DNA of 64,000 nucleotides from Tenodera sinensis (GCA_030765045.1 CM060963.1:95758676-95822675), one strand, 5' to 3'. Numbered from the stretch's first letter, positions 20,471-34,035 are shown. Numbers and translations are program-made. Notes: generated by a model from the letters alone, not told the origin.

Positions 20471-22724
20471 CTATCATTCTTATATCTGTGTTTATATATC
20501 ATTCTTATAACTGTATATCAGTGGGATATTAAAGAAATATAATGGGAATGAAGGTGAAGGTAACTGTATCCAGAAATATGTTGGAAGAAGTAATTAAATA
20601 TACCCAAATCAATCCCCCACAGAATGAGGATTCTTATGAGCGCGAATAAATTTAGGAATATAACGATATGAAAGCAAGAACATAACATTATGATGTTTAA
20701 TCTTCACGTAATTAAAAGTAAATTTTCAGGAAATTAAACGTTTGTATTTGCCAGAAAAAATTAAAGTACTGTAGATATCATTGATTTCTTTGCGTTTAAT
20801 TATGTAAGCACTACTTCCATTGAAGATAGACTATATTAAATGTGCCATTATGGTGCAAGCTAATAAGAAAAGGGTATGGTAATCAAATGATGATAATTTC
20901 AAAATGATTATCTAAAGATATCACTTTCTGATGAAGGAGCAATAACTAGAGAAATATCCCAAGAAAATGGTTTACGTCAAGAACACAACAGAAGAAAAAC
21001 CCAAATTATATTTAAAACGTATTTTAATTTGAAAAAGAAAAACATCATAAACGGAAGAAAGGAAGCAAATAACTTAAGGTGGTGCAGATTACTCTAATTT
21101 AGAAATAAGAAAAGCAAAATGGTCTAGCATTAGCAAAAGGAGAAGCAGCAATGATGGCAATGAGATGATATTCATTTAGAATATCCGAGATGGAGTTGAA
21201 ATAGCTGGAAAGGGTATACAATTAGTTGGTTGAGGCAAGAATTCTATATGCCATTGGACTATTGAAAATGGATGGGATATTATAGATTTTGTACACTGGT
21301 GGAAGTACGTTTTGGGGTTATCAGCAGTAACAGTACATGAAAGGGTTGTAAAATATTGATATAGAATCCCGAATCTAGTAGAAGATAATTTACTGAAACA
21401 ATGTTTAAAGTACAAGAAATAACTTTGCAAAGTTCATGTTGGATAAATAATTTAAGAAATGACTTAGAACTTAATGGGCTAGGAGATATTCGGAGGAAAA
21501 TAGAAACCCTAAGCTGGTCATAGTAATGATGTTATGAGGGGAGGTGAAAATGTTTCAACGTGAACACGGCCTTTTCTTTAAAATGAAAAACAGATGCGAG
21601 GGCCCGAATAAGGCTGTGATCCAAAGCATCCAAGAGGAAACCTGAAGGAAAATTAAAAAGTGAACACCACTTTCCACAAGGCTTATTCCAAGTATGTATT
21701 ATTTTAAAAAGTTGATGTATGTATACTGTTTAAACAATTGCCGAAGTTAAGCAGTTGTGGTTACTGTAATGTAGAGGTAAGATCAGGAATAAATAATGTA
21801 ATGCAATGGGCGGGGTTTCAACCATGGATCTTCCGCTCTGTGCAAGGCTATTCTAACCATGGAGTTAGTATAGCAACTTGTCGGTACAACATTAAATTCC
21901 CCAACTGATTTGTATTTTACCGGTAGTCCGCAAGAGTTCGTTTTTAATTAAATAACCTAGATTGGTTTGGTTTATCAGTCCTGATTATACCTCTAAAGTT
22001 TTGCCAACACGTTGTGTTTTAAAACAATTATCTATTCTTTAATTGATTGACCTTATTGATTCAATTTCTAGCTTCCTATGGTTAATTCATGATTGTTAGA
22101 TTCGCTCATTTAAGTATTTTATCTGTGTAGTAGAAATAGGGATTGGAAGGAGTAGATCTTTATCTGGTGTATGCACATGTACCAGTAAACAGGCGACCTC
22201 TGGGAGAAATAGATGGAGCGCAAAACCCGAAGGGCAACCAGATCCGGAAGTAAAGACGGAAACCCTAAATGTATGTTTATATCCTAATGTCCATACTAGC
22301 CCCTTATAAAGAAGCACTTACAAGGGAGTGATGGTCCAGTCAACCAGATAAACTCCGTTCAGACGTCTGTAAATGAGACATGCACACGAAACAATATTCT
22401 GCATGTTAGTGAAGTGATAAGTGTAAATTACCATAAACAAGATGATTCTGTGTATAAGAGAAGCAAAATGAATCATACGAGTACTCATTTCCATCTTGCT
22501 ACAATCAAGCAATAGGTGTTGTGAATTAGGCCACCAAACAAAACTTACTGGTTTCCTTAAGACAATGCAAAATTAGATTACTGTAAAATCGCTAGCATAA
22601 CTGTTGTGCAATTGCATTTAAAAGTGATGTACATCACCGCGTATTACATACTTTACAATGTCAATTTTTGTTGCACAGATGTTTCCCAAAACCTCCATGA
22701 GATCGATTTGTCACTTCTAAGCTC
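20471..22724. other. AT-rich sequence, nothing identified
   Basis: 2.2 kb without a recognisable gene, element end or long simple repeat. Short ORFs have no coding signs. Confidence 0.45.
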
Positions 22725-22810
22725 ACGTTTCGATATACCGCGGAATTGTGATAACGCGGGGCTAAAGCATGTTTTTCAAGAACCGCGATTTTTCGGGATT
22801 CTACTACACT
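22725..22810. repeat. Possible pogo/Tigger-type terminal sequence
   Basis: GATATACCGCGGAATTGTG, AACGCGGGGC, AACCGCGATTTTTCG and GGATTCTACTACA make up a series of CGCG-bearing modules ending in a CTACT terminus. Ends of pogo/Tigger elements often look like this (TAGTAG, CCCG, then CGCG modules). No matching opposite end or coding sequence was found. Confidence 0.35.
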
Positions 22811-23716
22811 AGGGGGTGTAACAGTTTTGATGTGATAAACAATTTTAGATAACTGAAGAACGAGAGTGAAAGCAGACAGTGTAGATGTGAAGTTTAAGAA
22901 ATATTAAAATATACATCAAAAACGCGAAAATGACAAAAGTAGACGAGAAAATACTTGTAAACAAGCTATGAAACTATGGAACATGCTGGAAATAGAATAG
23001 ATCAAGTCTATGAGGGAAAGAAAATGTTCCGGAATTAACTCATAAATACAATGAAACCGTAAACAATAACTTTCTAGAGAAAACTGAGACTGTAGTAACC
23101 GTAACCGTGACCGCAAGCAACAGGAGCAACTGCCTTACCAAGAGCAGTTTATTATATTGCTGTTATGTCTGTTATTACAAAAATAGCATTTCTAGTATTG
23201 TTAACGCAATATTCTGTGAATGCACAGATATAAAAATGTGAAGTTTTCCAGTATGTCATAAAAGTGGGAACAAAGAGTCTCTTTCCAAAGTGAGTGGGTG
23301 TGTGTATGCGTGTAGCGTTTAAGGTCATTAGGACCTGCTTTTCCACGAGGTTCTATAGAACCGTTGGTTTATTACAGACAAGACAAAGAAACACACACAT
23401 TCATAATAACACACTTCAAATGTTTAAGGCATTATAAATAAGTCGCCAAAGAGCAGAGATACAATATACAATGCTGAAGGACCTATATAGTACATCCTAG
23501 GACTTCCAGAGGTGCAATTTCAAGTACGTGAGCTAATAGCGAGGAACATTTGACTACAACGGAAGGTAACTCCATAATGAACAACACCGAGCCGAGTTGA
23601 GTGCATCCTGTATGCATACTAGCTTTTCACTTCAGGATAACTGAACCAATTGTTGTGAAATTGAGTATATGACAAATCCTAGATCCGATTAGAGTGTAGG
23701 CTTTCTGGTACGATAT
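22811..23716. other. AT-rich sequence, nothing identified
   Basis: No gene or repeat recognised. Confidence 0.45.
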
Positions 23717-24143
23717 TGTGACAAATCACAAGTCCAGTTACTTTTTAATGTAATTTTATTTCTTCTAAAACTGAATCAAAGTTCACAATTCCTGAACTTG
23801 CTACTCACAGCTGTCCTGGCGTAACCTTCACACACTGCTCAACTGAACACAGGTCACTCTAACAATTCTACCCACTCAAAAACTGACTCAAGTCCTCGGT
23901 CCGTGCCGACTCACTTATATACACCAGTTAACCTACCGGCGAATTTTCTAGAAATCGACGTTTTTGAAACTTCTCAAACAGCCCAGCATTCGAAGCTTTA
24001 GAAGTATCTAGCGTTTGGTTTCAGCCGCCATTGTCCCGCATTCCGTAAGAACGTAGTGGTGTAAGGTAGCCATCTTGAGCCTTCTTTGATGTGCAGCCAC
24101 TACCGCAATAGTTCAATAACTTAGTCGAAAGCTGAAGATTACA
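23717..24143 (-). mobile_element. Candidate solo LTR 1 with heat-shock-element promoter
   Basis: Read on the minus strand it has the order of an LTR. A perfect three-unit heat-shock element (GAATTTTCTAGAA on plus, 23941-23953) and a second GAAACTTC (23966-23973) come first. TATATAAG starts at 23921, an initiator TCAGTT lies at 23886-23881, then AATAAA at 23760-23755, and the terminus is TTGTCACA. The terminus resembles that of LTR 2. The 5' limit (a TGTAAT at 24143) is a guess. No flanking primer-binding site or coding sequence is seen, so a solo LTR is the simplest reading. A decayed host heat-shock promoter is the alternative. Confidence 0.5.
23914..23973 (-). promoter_or_regulatory. Heat-shock elements and TATA box of LTR 1
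   Basis: GAA-TTC-GAA modules with 2-bp spacing (23941-23953, perfect) lie about 20 bp upstream of TATATAAG (plus 23914-23921). The TCAGTT initiator is 37 bp beyond the TATA start, slightly longer than usual. Confidence 0.55.
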
Positions 24144-24514
24144 ATCAGATAAGTCAACTAAAGGTTCGTGGGGAAATGGAATTTAACTAAATTAATATAA
24201 TTACTGAATGAATAGTTCAGCTAGTTATAAATGTTTGATATGGCAAATGTCCACTCGCCTTCAAAGATTATAGCATTTTCTCTGTGACCGAAGAGAAGTG
24301 CAAGTTAGCGATGAGTCGGCGTGAGGGTAATGCGAAAGGAAGACTTTAGATGGAAAGAGACAGAGAGAGAGACAGAAAGAGAGTCTGGAGCTGTGGTTCT
24401 GCTATGATAAACCATATGGAAAGAAAATGCGGTCATTCCAGAAAGAAGGGAAGTAATAGAGATAACTGAAGTAATATTAAAATCGTTGTCTACTACTGAA
24501 GTGAAGAAATAGAG
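24144..24514. other. Intergenic sequence with a GA-rich stretch
   Basis: A purine-rich AGAGACAGAGAGAG stretch at 24350-24385; otherwise nothing recognised. Confidence 0.5.
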
Positions 24515-25181
24515 GAAAAAATCTGATGTGTTGCACTCACATGACTTTCTCTACTCTTGTACTAACCATTCTTACAAACTCTTATTCCTATTTCTTCTTC
24601 GTGTTAGTTAAGACAAACATTTGTACAAATTACCTTATTGCTTATTTCCTTGTAGGTGCAAGGGGAATGTTAATACAGTAGGCTTTGTGCGATAGTCAAA
24701 TTTTTTAAGCTTTGAGATTCTGTTGACTTTCCACACTTAACATATAAAAAAATGAACAACGATGTTCCATTTCATGAAAGTTCTAAGTTTTCCGAAACTC
24801 ACACACATAACAAGGAATATATAAATTGTATATTTTAGCAAGATCTACATTTTTTTGTAGAGTATGATTTGGTCTATCTCAAACGGTTTACCAGTTATGC
24901 AAAAGATGTCCAGAGTAAATACGACTACAGGGGCTATAGCCAGAAAATTCAAGATATGCATTTAATTTTTCATAAAAATATCTCAAACATATGACATTTT
25001 AACCAAAATTGGTAGAGCCGTTTTCAAGAAAATCGAAATTTTCGAAAAATGTTCCATGTAAAGGGCAGTTTAGGGTGGGGCTATTTTCTTCCAAATCTTC
25101 GTGTCGCATCCTTGAAAGACATTAAACTTAAAATTGGTTTTTAAAGGACTTTTCGTTTTTGAGTTATGCTGTCCACAGACT

Positions 25182-25259
<78 letters not shown>

Positions 25260-25385
25260 CCTTTTTCTAAAAATGCTTTTTTTGGATTCAGGGGGCTTCA
25301 AAACATATATTTCCGGTGAAATCTCGACATGGCATTTTTTGGTGGAATACAATACTTCCGCTACTTACGAGTAGAGAAAGTAAAA
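24515..25385 (-). repeat. ACTTTCTCTAC repeat, copy 2
   Basis: One of the best-preserved, full-length copies, minus-oriented. On plus it starts AAAAAATCTGATGTGTTGCA, then GACTTTCTCTACTCTTG, and ends GGTGGAATACAATACTTCC, then ACGAGTAGAGAAAGTAAAAA. It contains a long (CA)n at the position of the (TG)n in copy 1. About 870 bp. Confidence 0.85.
25182..25257. repeat. (CA)n microsatellite within repeat copy 2
   Basis: About 38 uninterrupted CA units between GTCCACAGACTGA and GGACCTTTTTC, the same flanks as in other copies. Confidence 0.95.
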
Positions 25386-26281
25386 AGGAAGGTTAAGGTC
25401 ATAAAAAATTAAATTTAAAAATGTGAGTTATACATGATTTGTTTACTTTATACGAGAGGCTACTCTTAATATCTGTTATCGGTAGAAGTTGTGGATTTGC
25501 AAATCACTCCCTGAATGAGCGAGTAAGTTGCGGCGACCATTCAGAAGGGGAGAAGATGAGAGATATTAAATTTGCCGTATTATAAAACAACTGAGGAGTA
25601 AGCAATAGTTATGACGCACTAAGGGCAATAATACTGCCATAGCATATTTTAACATGAAGTTAAAGCACCCCAGGCAGATCATAAAAATTGCTTTGCCTCT
25701 CTTCCTCTAGCTACTGGGGTGCGCGCCGTGCCGGGGTGGAAACATGACGAATAATTGATCACTATTGTTTGCTTGATCAATATCTCTTCACCATAGTACA
25801 TGTATTTCTCGGTTTGTCGTGTGTATAACGACCTTATAAATAAAATCCAACTCTCTATTTTATGGAACCTACAAACAGTTCCTCAACTACGGCACGTATG
25901 TTCGAGGTTATATGCCACATAAGTATGGTTCTTCAACATTACTTCTGTTCTCGATTAGACCACTGATAATGCATTTATGTGATCATTAGAACCACGATAA
26001 ATATTCTTTTGCTTACAATTTGTGCGCGCTACTAGTATGGAGAGGTGAAGGGGGCCACTCAGGTAACCTGGAACTGTAAATATCACACTCAGGAGTGCAA
26101 CAATAAATCTAATTTAAAGAACACACATTACATGTATACTTGCATACTTCCTAATGAAGTACTTAAACTCAGAATGGTGCAGTGAGTGCGTGCGTGAGGA
26201 GTTCAAGGACCCATCGAGAACCAGATCATTTGGGCCCGAGCATGGCGTAATTTGCTAAATTGTATATTGGTATGTATCATT
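25386..26281. other. AT-rich sequence, nothing identified
   Basis: No gene or element recognised. Confidence 0.45.
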
Positions 26282-26512
26282 TTACACGTGATCAAAGAAC
26301 TCCCATGGTAGTGGAGAACTTTCTTGTTCTTTTGTCTTCTTACTACCTGTTGAATGCAGTAAATGACTTATGTCTTGTTGTTTTAACAATTTTGTGTGCA
26401 ATTTCGTATTTCTGAATGATTGTATGTTTTCTCCCTTCATGGTGAAATTATATGTACCAAATTCGGTTGCTAATGTTTTCAATGTGGCAGAACTTGATGA
26501 TTCTGGTATACT
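26282..26512 (-). CDS. Candidate terminal exon or ORF of unknown identity
   Basis: On the minus strand a pyrimidine-rich tract ending in TTTATGTTCAG (a plausible splice acceptor, around 26526-26513) is followed by about 75 open codons. The peptide begins IPESSSSATLKTLATEFG, continues with KLHTKLLKQQDISHLL, and ends SSPLPWEFFDHV before a TAA. It is serine/lysine-rich and has no domain I recognise. Its composition looks more coding-like than other AT-rich ORFs here, and it stops cleanly. No other exon of the same gene was found and there is no clear poly-A signal just downstream. It may instead be part of an unrecognised transposon or a chance ORF. Confidence 0.3.
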   Translation of the reverse strand, partial: SIPESSSSATLKTLATEFGTYNFTMKGENIQSFRNTKLHTKLLKQQDISHLLHSTGSKKTKEQESSPLPWEFFDHV

Positions 26513-26529
26513 GAACATAAACACAGAAC

Positions 26530-26931
26530 AAAAGGTAAAAACAGAGTGAACAGCGACTAACTTTATACTGCCAGTACTCTAGTCAAACTACTGTCAACTA
26601 TACAGCCCTGGATCCGTGCCTTCAGTACGACGTCACGTAGTTGTAGAATGATAATTCACTGGATATTTGTGCTAGCTCTGGTCATCATAAAATGTTACAT
26701 CGCGATTATATCTGCGAGATTATTAAATCTCAAAAGTTAAAAACTAAAATAGAAAAGAAAATGCTTATAGTACTCACCTGAAAATACAAGTATGGACTAA
26801 CGTAACCCATACGATTCTGTAAGTTAAATATATTCCTACTGCATCTGCATATTCTGCATAAATTGAGTAATATTAATTGCTGCTGTGACTTGTACCTTTA
26901 CAATACCTAAATTATAATCTTTAGTTAAAAG
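26530..26931. other. AT-rich sequence, nothing identified
   Basis: No gene or repeat recognised. Confidence 0.45.
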
Positions 26932-27656
26932 AAAAAAGAAAAAAGAATCTGATGTGTTACAAGCTCTTATTCCTTTAACTTCATGTTAGGCGAGATAAGC
27001 ATTTGCTCTTGCTACTATTATAGATGCAAGGGAAACATAGATATACAGTAGGCTTTGAGCGACAGCAAAATCTTTTCAAGCTTTGAAATTCCGTTCTCTT
27101 TGTACAGCCAAATAGATGAAAATGTAAATAACGATCTTCCATTTGAGAAAAGTTTAAGTACTGCAAAACTCGCACAAATAACAAGGAATATCTCCGACAT
27201 GGTTCACTCCACAGAAAAACGCATTTGGACATAACCTGTGTTTTGTCGAGATCCATACTTTATATAGAGTAAGATTTGGTCTATCTCTTACGGTTTAACA
27301 GTTATGTAAAACATCTAGAGTAAAAAGGACTACCAGGGCTATAGCCAGAAAATTCAAACTATACATTTCATTTTCCATAAAAATATCTTAAACATTGTTA
27401 GAGCCATTTAAGAAAAAATAAAATGTTTAGACAAATTTTCGATTTGAAGGGTAGCTTGAGGTGGAGGAATTGTCTTCAAAATCTTCGTGTCGGATCCTTG
27501 AAAGGCTCTAAACTTAAATACCAACTTCGGGTTCTAACCGACTTTGCGTTTTTTAACTATGCTATTCACAGACAGACAAAGATACACGGACCTTTTTCTA
27601 AAAACGCTTCTTCTGGACACAGGAATCCTCAAAGCGTATATTTCCGGTGAAATCTA
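26932..27656 (-). repeat. ACTTTCTCTAC repeat, copy 3 (ends lost)
   Basis: Minus-oriented. It keeps GAATCTGATGTGTT at one side but lacks the adjoining ACTTTCTCTAC block, and stops after TTTCCGGTGAAATCTAGAGG, so the palindromic end is missing. Internal blocks are in the standard order. The microsatellite site is unexpanded (CAGACAGACAAAGATACACG). Confidence 0.8.
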
Positions 27657-27725
27657 GAGGAATTGAACCCACTAGCTAACCCACTAGCTGTGTGCTACTG
27701 TCTGAGCCATTCCGCTGGATTTTTC
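27657..27725 (-). repeat. tRNA-derived SINE head, abutting repeat copy 3
   Basis: On the minus strand ATGGCTCAGACAGTAGCACA resembles an A box and GGGTTCAATTCC a B box of an RNA polymerase III promoter. A short AGCTAGTGGGTT unit is duplicated between them. It starts just where repeat copy 3 breaks off. The body of the SINE is not evident. Confidence 0.45.
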
Positions 27726-27999
27726 AACAGGTTACCACGGTCTCTTTTCGATGTCTATAATCTTTATATTCATTATTCCAAAGGCATCATTATAAATAAT
27801 TGTTGCCATATTTGTATGATTATGTGTGACATCATAAATCATACGTAAAAAATTATTGCAATTAATTTGCTTCTTACTTATATTAACAGGCAGGTAAATA
27901 AGGATATTGAATATATCACATTGTGTTGTTGATTTCAATTTGACGTAGGAAATTTATGAGCATGTTAATGGTTTATTTTTGATAGTGTTTATCGCGCGC
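27726..27999. other. AT-rich sequence, nothing identified
   Basis: No gene or repeat recognised. Confidence 0.5.
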
Positions 28000-29375
<1,376 letters not shown>

Positions 29376-29825
29376 TATACAAATTATTCTTCAAAATGCT
29401 TATTTCTCTATTTACTTCTTTTATTCGACATAAGCACTTTCAGAAAGTAACTTATTGTTTATTTTATTGTAGGTGCAAGTGGAGTATGTGAACAGAGTAA
29501 GCTTCAATCGATAGCGAAATGTTTTAAGAGCTGGTTGCTATGCGATATCTTTGAAATTCGGTTCTCCTTCGAAGGCATGAGATAACAAACGAATACCATG
29601 TTTTTATATTTAAAAAATTATAAGTATTGGCAAATTCAAAAAAATAATAAAGAATATCTCGGAAATGGTTCACACAAAAGAAGAAAGAAGTATTTGATAA
29701 AGCTATTGTGTTTTAACGAGATCCACATTTCTCATTTAGTAAAACTATGTTTCTTACTGTTAACATTTATGCTAAAGTCATCTAGGATGAAGAGGTCTTC
29801 TGAGCAGATTCCCAGAAAATTCAAG
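29376..29825 (-). repeat. ACTTTCTCTAC repeat, copy 4 (old, truncated)
   Basis: Diverged minus-oriented half copy. Recognisable blocks include TTATTTTATTGTAGGTGCAAG, ATCGATAGCGAAATG, GAATATCTCGGAAATGG, GTTTTAACGAGATCCACATT and CCAGAAAATTCAAG, where it stops. The microsatellite site and palindromic end are absent. Confidence 0.6.
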
Positions 29826-32165
29826 TTATGGCTTAGAAACTGCCTTGATATCACCTGTTTGTGTCCGTCACTGGATACTGACTGTTTGTTTGTACACAAC
29901 ACAGGTAACAGCCGGTTCATCCTCCAACTGAAACTGAGATGGGGAAGCAGCAGCTAATCACGTAAGCGTCTCCAAAGAGACAGGGTTGGACATCACTGAT
30001 ATGTGGTGGTACTGAGAACTTCCACGGATCAGCAGCGGTATAAAACTTGCAAGTTTCTGGCATTCCATATTAAAGGGGCAAGAAATGAGCTCATTTAGTA
30101 GTTGTGTGCTGGATTACAGGTGCGCTTCGAGTTTGGCATTCAGAGCGTTAAATCTGTACTGAGACAAGTGAAGCAGTCAAAGCGAGAGATTATGTACGAT
30201 GGTCAGAAGCAGCAGAAGGAATTAGTACAGGTGACTTGACAGGTAATCAGCTAGCGCAAGACCGTGGTCTAGCCCAGAAGAAAGACACTGCATAGGGACA
30301 GAGGGCTGCGCCGTGTTACACAAGCTACTGAATCACCAAAGGATTGAATTCACGGAACTGGATACATCTAATTTATTTTTGCTGACTTAGAAAAGACAAT
30401 TTGACGTACAATATTAAATAATCCTAATCGTCTGCATGGTAGGCTTTCTCCTGTCCGTTCATGAATTTATTTTTCCATTGTGTTTTCTATGACCTTGTTT
30501 CTGGTACAGAGGTACTTGTTTTGTTAATCTGGAAGATTCAATTGTTAAAGCAGGCTCATGCCACGCTGTATGCAGTTTTATATTTGTTATTTAAATTGAA
30601 GATTTATATATAGAATAGAAACGACAGAAATGAAATTCTTCAAGTTTTACTTTAAAGCAGACCTGGGGTACGTGAAAAATTCTTAGGGTGTGAATAATAT
30701 TTAAAGTACGAATACAGTCAGTTGAATATATTTTCTGAATGTCGCAAATATCCAAAAATATTTCAGCCACAGAAAACTGAATTGCCTTCTGTCCAAGGAC
30801 CCATTTGGCTTACTCTATTCCTTAATATCGCTGCTTTTTAGAAATGACCGAATTTCACCTGCAAAATCTCAAGTTCCAGTTTCTAAAATACTTTCCAGAA
30901 ATTGAGAAAAACCATGGTACACTAGAATAGGTCATCAATCCATTTTTCACCACCACCATCAATTCCTCTGATCTTCTCATTTTTATTTGGAAATGTCTTG
31001 ACAGTTCATAGAACATAAAAATCGAAAAAGTGAATTTGTTATTCCTGGTGTTGTGTATGCAAAAAGTACACTTAATTTAGTGACACTGTCATTACACCCT
31101 CTATTCCACTATAAGTATTTGCGGGAGCAGGGTTTCTTTGCATTAACGACACAAAAAATCGCTTAATTTCAGTTCACCATGGATGCACTCATTATCGAAG
31201 ATTCAGCCACGAATAGAGGAGCTGGTGTCCAGAAAACAAGCTCAGGCATCTCACTAGGTCAGAAACATACGTATAAAGAACATTCTAAGTTATATTTTCG
31301 AAGAAAATAAGATATGCATGCCATCTGCTGTCGTTAGAGCTGAACTTAATTTTGAGTGAATAAAATGCACAGAAAGGACACATTAAGTCAAAGAAATTAC
31401 GTTGGGAATATATGCACTCCAGTTTTGTAGTGAAAGAACATTCTATGTTGTTATAGCTGGCGTTGCTTATGAAGTAAGAATATGTCACTAGAATGTTTAT
31501 ATTGAATATAATCAAAGACTCACTTTGAAATGAAGTAATTCACTTCTCAAAATGCGCATACATTCCAGTCCCGAGAACACTATAATGTCGCCCCTTCTTA
31601 CTCAACGTGAAGATTACCTCAGAAGACTTTTCATACCATTAGCTACTGCCAAGTATGAAGATTTACAGGTGCTGAAGAGATTTTGTGCACCTGAAGCCTA
31701 AGGTGAACTGTCTCACTTTCGACTCGATACTCGCGTAAGATGAACAAGAAGAAAATGCATGCATAGTTTTGGTGTTAACTCTATGGGTATTATGTTCAAT
31801 ATATGAAATACAATTTGCTTATGAATCCTGAAAAGGTAATATTTTGACGTAGGATGTTCTTTCTATGTGGTTTTCAAATTCATGCACATTTTGCTTATGT
31901 GCTACATGTAACGACTTCCTGTATTCATTTTATACATTTATAACACAATCGTCCTTTTTTTGTTATTTAATAAATTATAAAATTTTAAATATAATTTGGA
32001 TATGATTATGTATAATTTTAATTAAGGATCACTCAAGGGAAGGCCTAGGATCTAGGGATATATGTATGGGACAGAAAATTATCTTTGGGCGTACGCGGAA
32101 AAGAAAGTTGCTCTAAGGATCATATCGCAAGTAAGACATTTAAAAGAATTTTACGATATTTAATT
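29826..32165. other. AT-rich sequence, nothing identified
   Basis: 2.3 kb with no gene, element end or long simple repeat recognised. Confidence 0.45.
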
Positions 32166-32469
32166 TAAATGAAAAAAGTGATACCTTTCATTCACATGGC
32201 TTTCTCCATTCTTGTACTACCCATTCTTATAAACTCTTATTCCTGTGTCTTCATGTCAGTGGAAATAAACATTTGCAGAAATTTTGTAGTTCCTGAGTTT
32301 CTTGTAGATGCAAGGGAATACGGGAACAGTAGGCTTTCGACGATACCTAACCTTAAAGCTTTGTAATTTCGTTCTCTTTGCATGGCCAAGAGATAACAAA
32401 GTGGATAGGATCTTCCATTTGAGAAAAGTTAGCATTGTAAAACTACAAATAACACGTAGAGTAAGATTT

Positions 32470-32471
<2 letters not shown>

Positions 32472-32514
<43 letters not shown>
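32472..32514. repeat. (CT)n microsatellite
   Basis: About 21 CT units inside repeat copy 5, at the position where other copies read GGTCTATCTCTTACGG. Confidence 0.95.
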
Positions 32515-32515
<1 letters not shown>

Positions 32516-32646
32516 GGTTTACAAGTTGTGCAAAAGTCATCAAGAATAAACAGGACTACAAAGGGTATAGCCATAGAATTCAAAATATGCATTTCATTTG
32601 TACTAAAAATATCTTCAACAAGTGGTATTTTAATCAAAATCATTGG

Positions 32647-32651
<5 letters not shown>

Positions 32652-32698
<47 letters not shown>
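32652..32698. repeat. 47-bp poly-T run
   Basis: Inside repeat copy 5, in place of the short T stretch of the GCCGTTTTCAAG block of other copies. Length may be affected by assembly. Confidence 0.9.
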
Positions 32699-32699
<1 letters not shown>

Positions 32700-32857
32700 A
32701 GAAGATCAAACTTTTCAAAAAATTTTTCATTTAACGGGTAATTTAGAGTGAAGGAATTTTCTTCAAAATCTTCGTTTCGCATTCTTGAATAATATTAAAC
32801 TTAAATGCCAACTTTGGCGTTTAACCGACTGTTCGTTTTTGTTATGCTGTTCACAGA

Positions 32858-32927
32858 CACGCACACATACACACATACACACATACACATACACAGAGAG
32901 AGTGAGTGAGAGAGCGAGAGAGAGAAA
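32858..32927. repeat. (CACATA)n followed by (GA)n
   Basis: Mixed CA/TA hexamers followed by GAGAGAGTGAGTGAGAGAG at the site occupied by CA or TG arrays in the other copies. Confidence 0.85.
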
Positions 32928-33058
32928 TTTTTCTAAAAATGTATATTTTTTGTTTCAGAGGCCTGAAAGCAAATGTTTCCGGTCAAATCTCGACACAGAA
33001 ATTTCGATTCAAATACAATATTTACCTTGCTTACTATAAATAGCAGAGAAAGTAATAA

Positions 33059-33343
33059 CAGTACGTACACAATAATATTGGATTTTTATGCTATAAGGCT
33101 ATCTCGGAAAGCAAATCTAGGTCTATTGCTGCTCTCACATATTTTGAATTGGTAAATGGACTGAGGCACATGTTTGGAGTAACGTACCCAGATAGACGAG
33201 TTGAGGTAATGTATCCGGCGTTGCGGAAACGTGTGACCCGTGGTTGACAACCTGCGTCCGGACGATTGTTGCCGGTTTGGAGGTCACTTAACACAGCAGC
33301 ATAGCAGGTAATGGAAATAAAGTGATCGTGTTCATGAGCACTT
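33059..33343. other. Intergenic sequence, nothing identified
   Basis: No gene or repeat recognised. Confidence 0.5.
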
Positions 33344-33486
33344 AGGGCGGTTTTGCACTAAGCGGACGAATCGGAAACTAAACAGGAATACATGCTAATG
33401 ACATGTGTTTCTGTTCTGAAATGTATCCGATTAGCGTGTGTTTTGTTTTGTTTTGTTCTGTTTCCGATTTGTTGGAAAACTACCCT
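33344..33486. mobile_element. 143-bp hAT-like MITE
   Basis: The left end AGGGCGGTTTTGCACTAAGC goes on to GAATCGGAAAC. The right end is GTTTCCGATTTGTTGG, then AAAACTACCCT. They form imperfect terminal inverted repeats of about 27-35 bp, sharing AGGG.NGTTTT and AATCGGAAAC. The AGGG start fits hAT-type elements. No exact 8-bp target duplication could be seen, so the superfamily is tentative. Confidence 0.55.
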
Positions 33487-34035
33487 TCACCGAGATGCTA
33501 ATCACTCCAAGAAGTGTTCATCCTAGCATATTAAAGAGACTTACCGATGCAATACTGATAAATTTTATTTCACACTGAAGCTTTCTCTATTCTATTTCAA
33601 TCCCAAACAAAATTACATCACTTCTCTCAATGTATATATTTATGTCCTTTGTACCTTGACGTAAAATGTTTGGGCCTTAATTCAAATAAAAAGTAAAAAA
33701 TAGCAGACATTTTAGGAAAAAATGATAAAATTCATCTTAATCTTCATCTTGTACCCTTAAGAGGAGGTTGAATTAAGTATAAAATGTAATATTTTTCATT
33801 TTGAGATACGCACATAGAAGTGCCTTTCTCTAAAAATAAATGCCTTATTTCTGACAGGAAACAATAACCATAATAACGATAAAATCCAAATTCTCGTTAC
33901 ATTTATAGCTCCTAATTTTCTTCTAAATTGTGTACACATGCACAATTTCCTTCTGCTTACTTACACAACATATAGTCTTCTCTGCTTTTAAAATTCACAG
34001 ATTGTTCTTCTGATATAATCTTTGTCAGTCTTTCA
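33487..34035. other. AT-rich sequence, nothing identified
   Basis: No gene or repeat recognised. Confidence 0.5.

Larger units (their letters stand above)
32166..33058 (-). repeat. ACTTTCTCTAC repeat, copy 5, with three simple-repeat expansions
   Basis: Minus-oriented and nearly full length. On plus it starts near CATTCACATGGCTTTCTCC and ends GCTTACTATAAATAGCAGAG and AAAGTAATA. Inside it, (CT)n replaces the TCTATCTCT block, a 47-T run lies in the GTTTTCAAG block, and (CACATA)n plus (GA)n occupy the usual microsatellite site. Confidence 0.75.
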
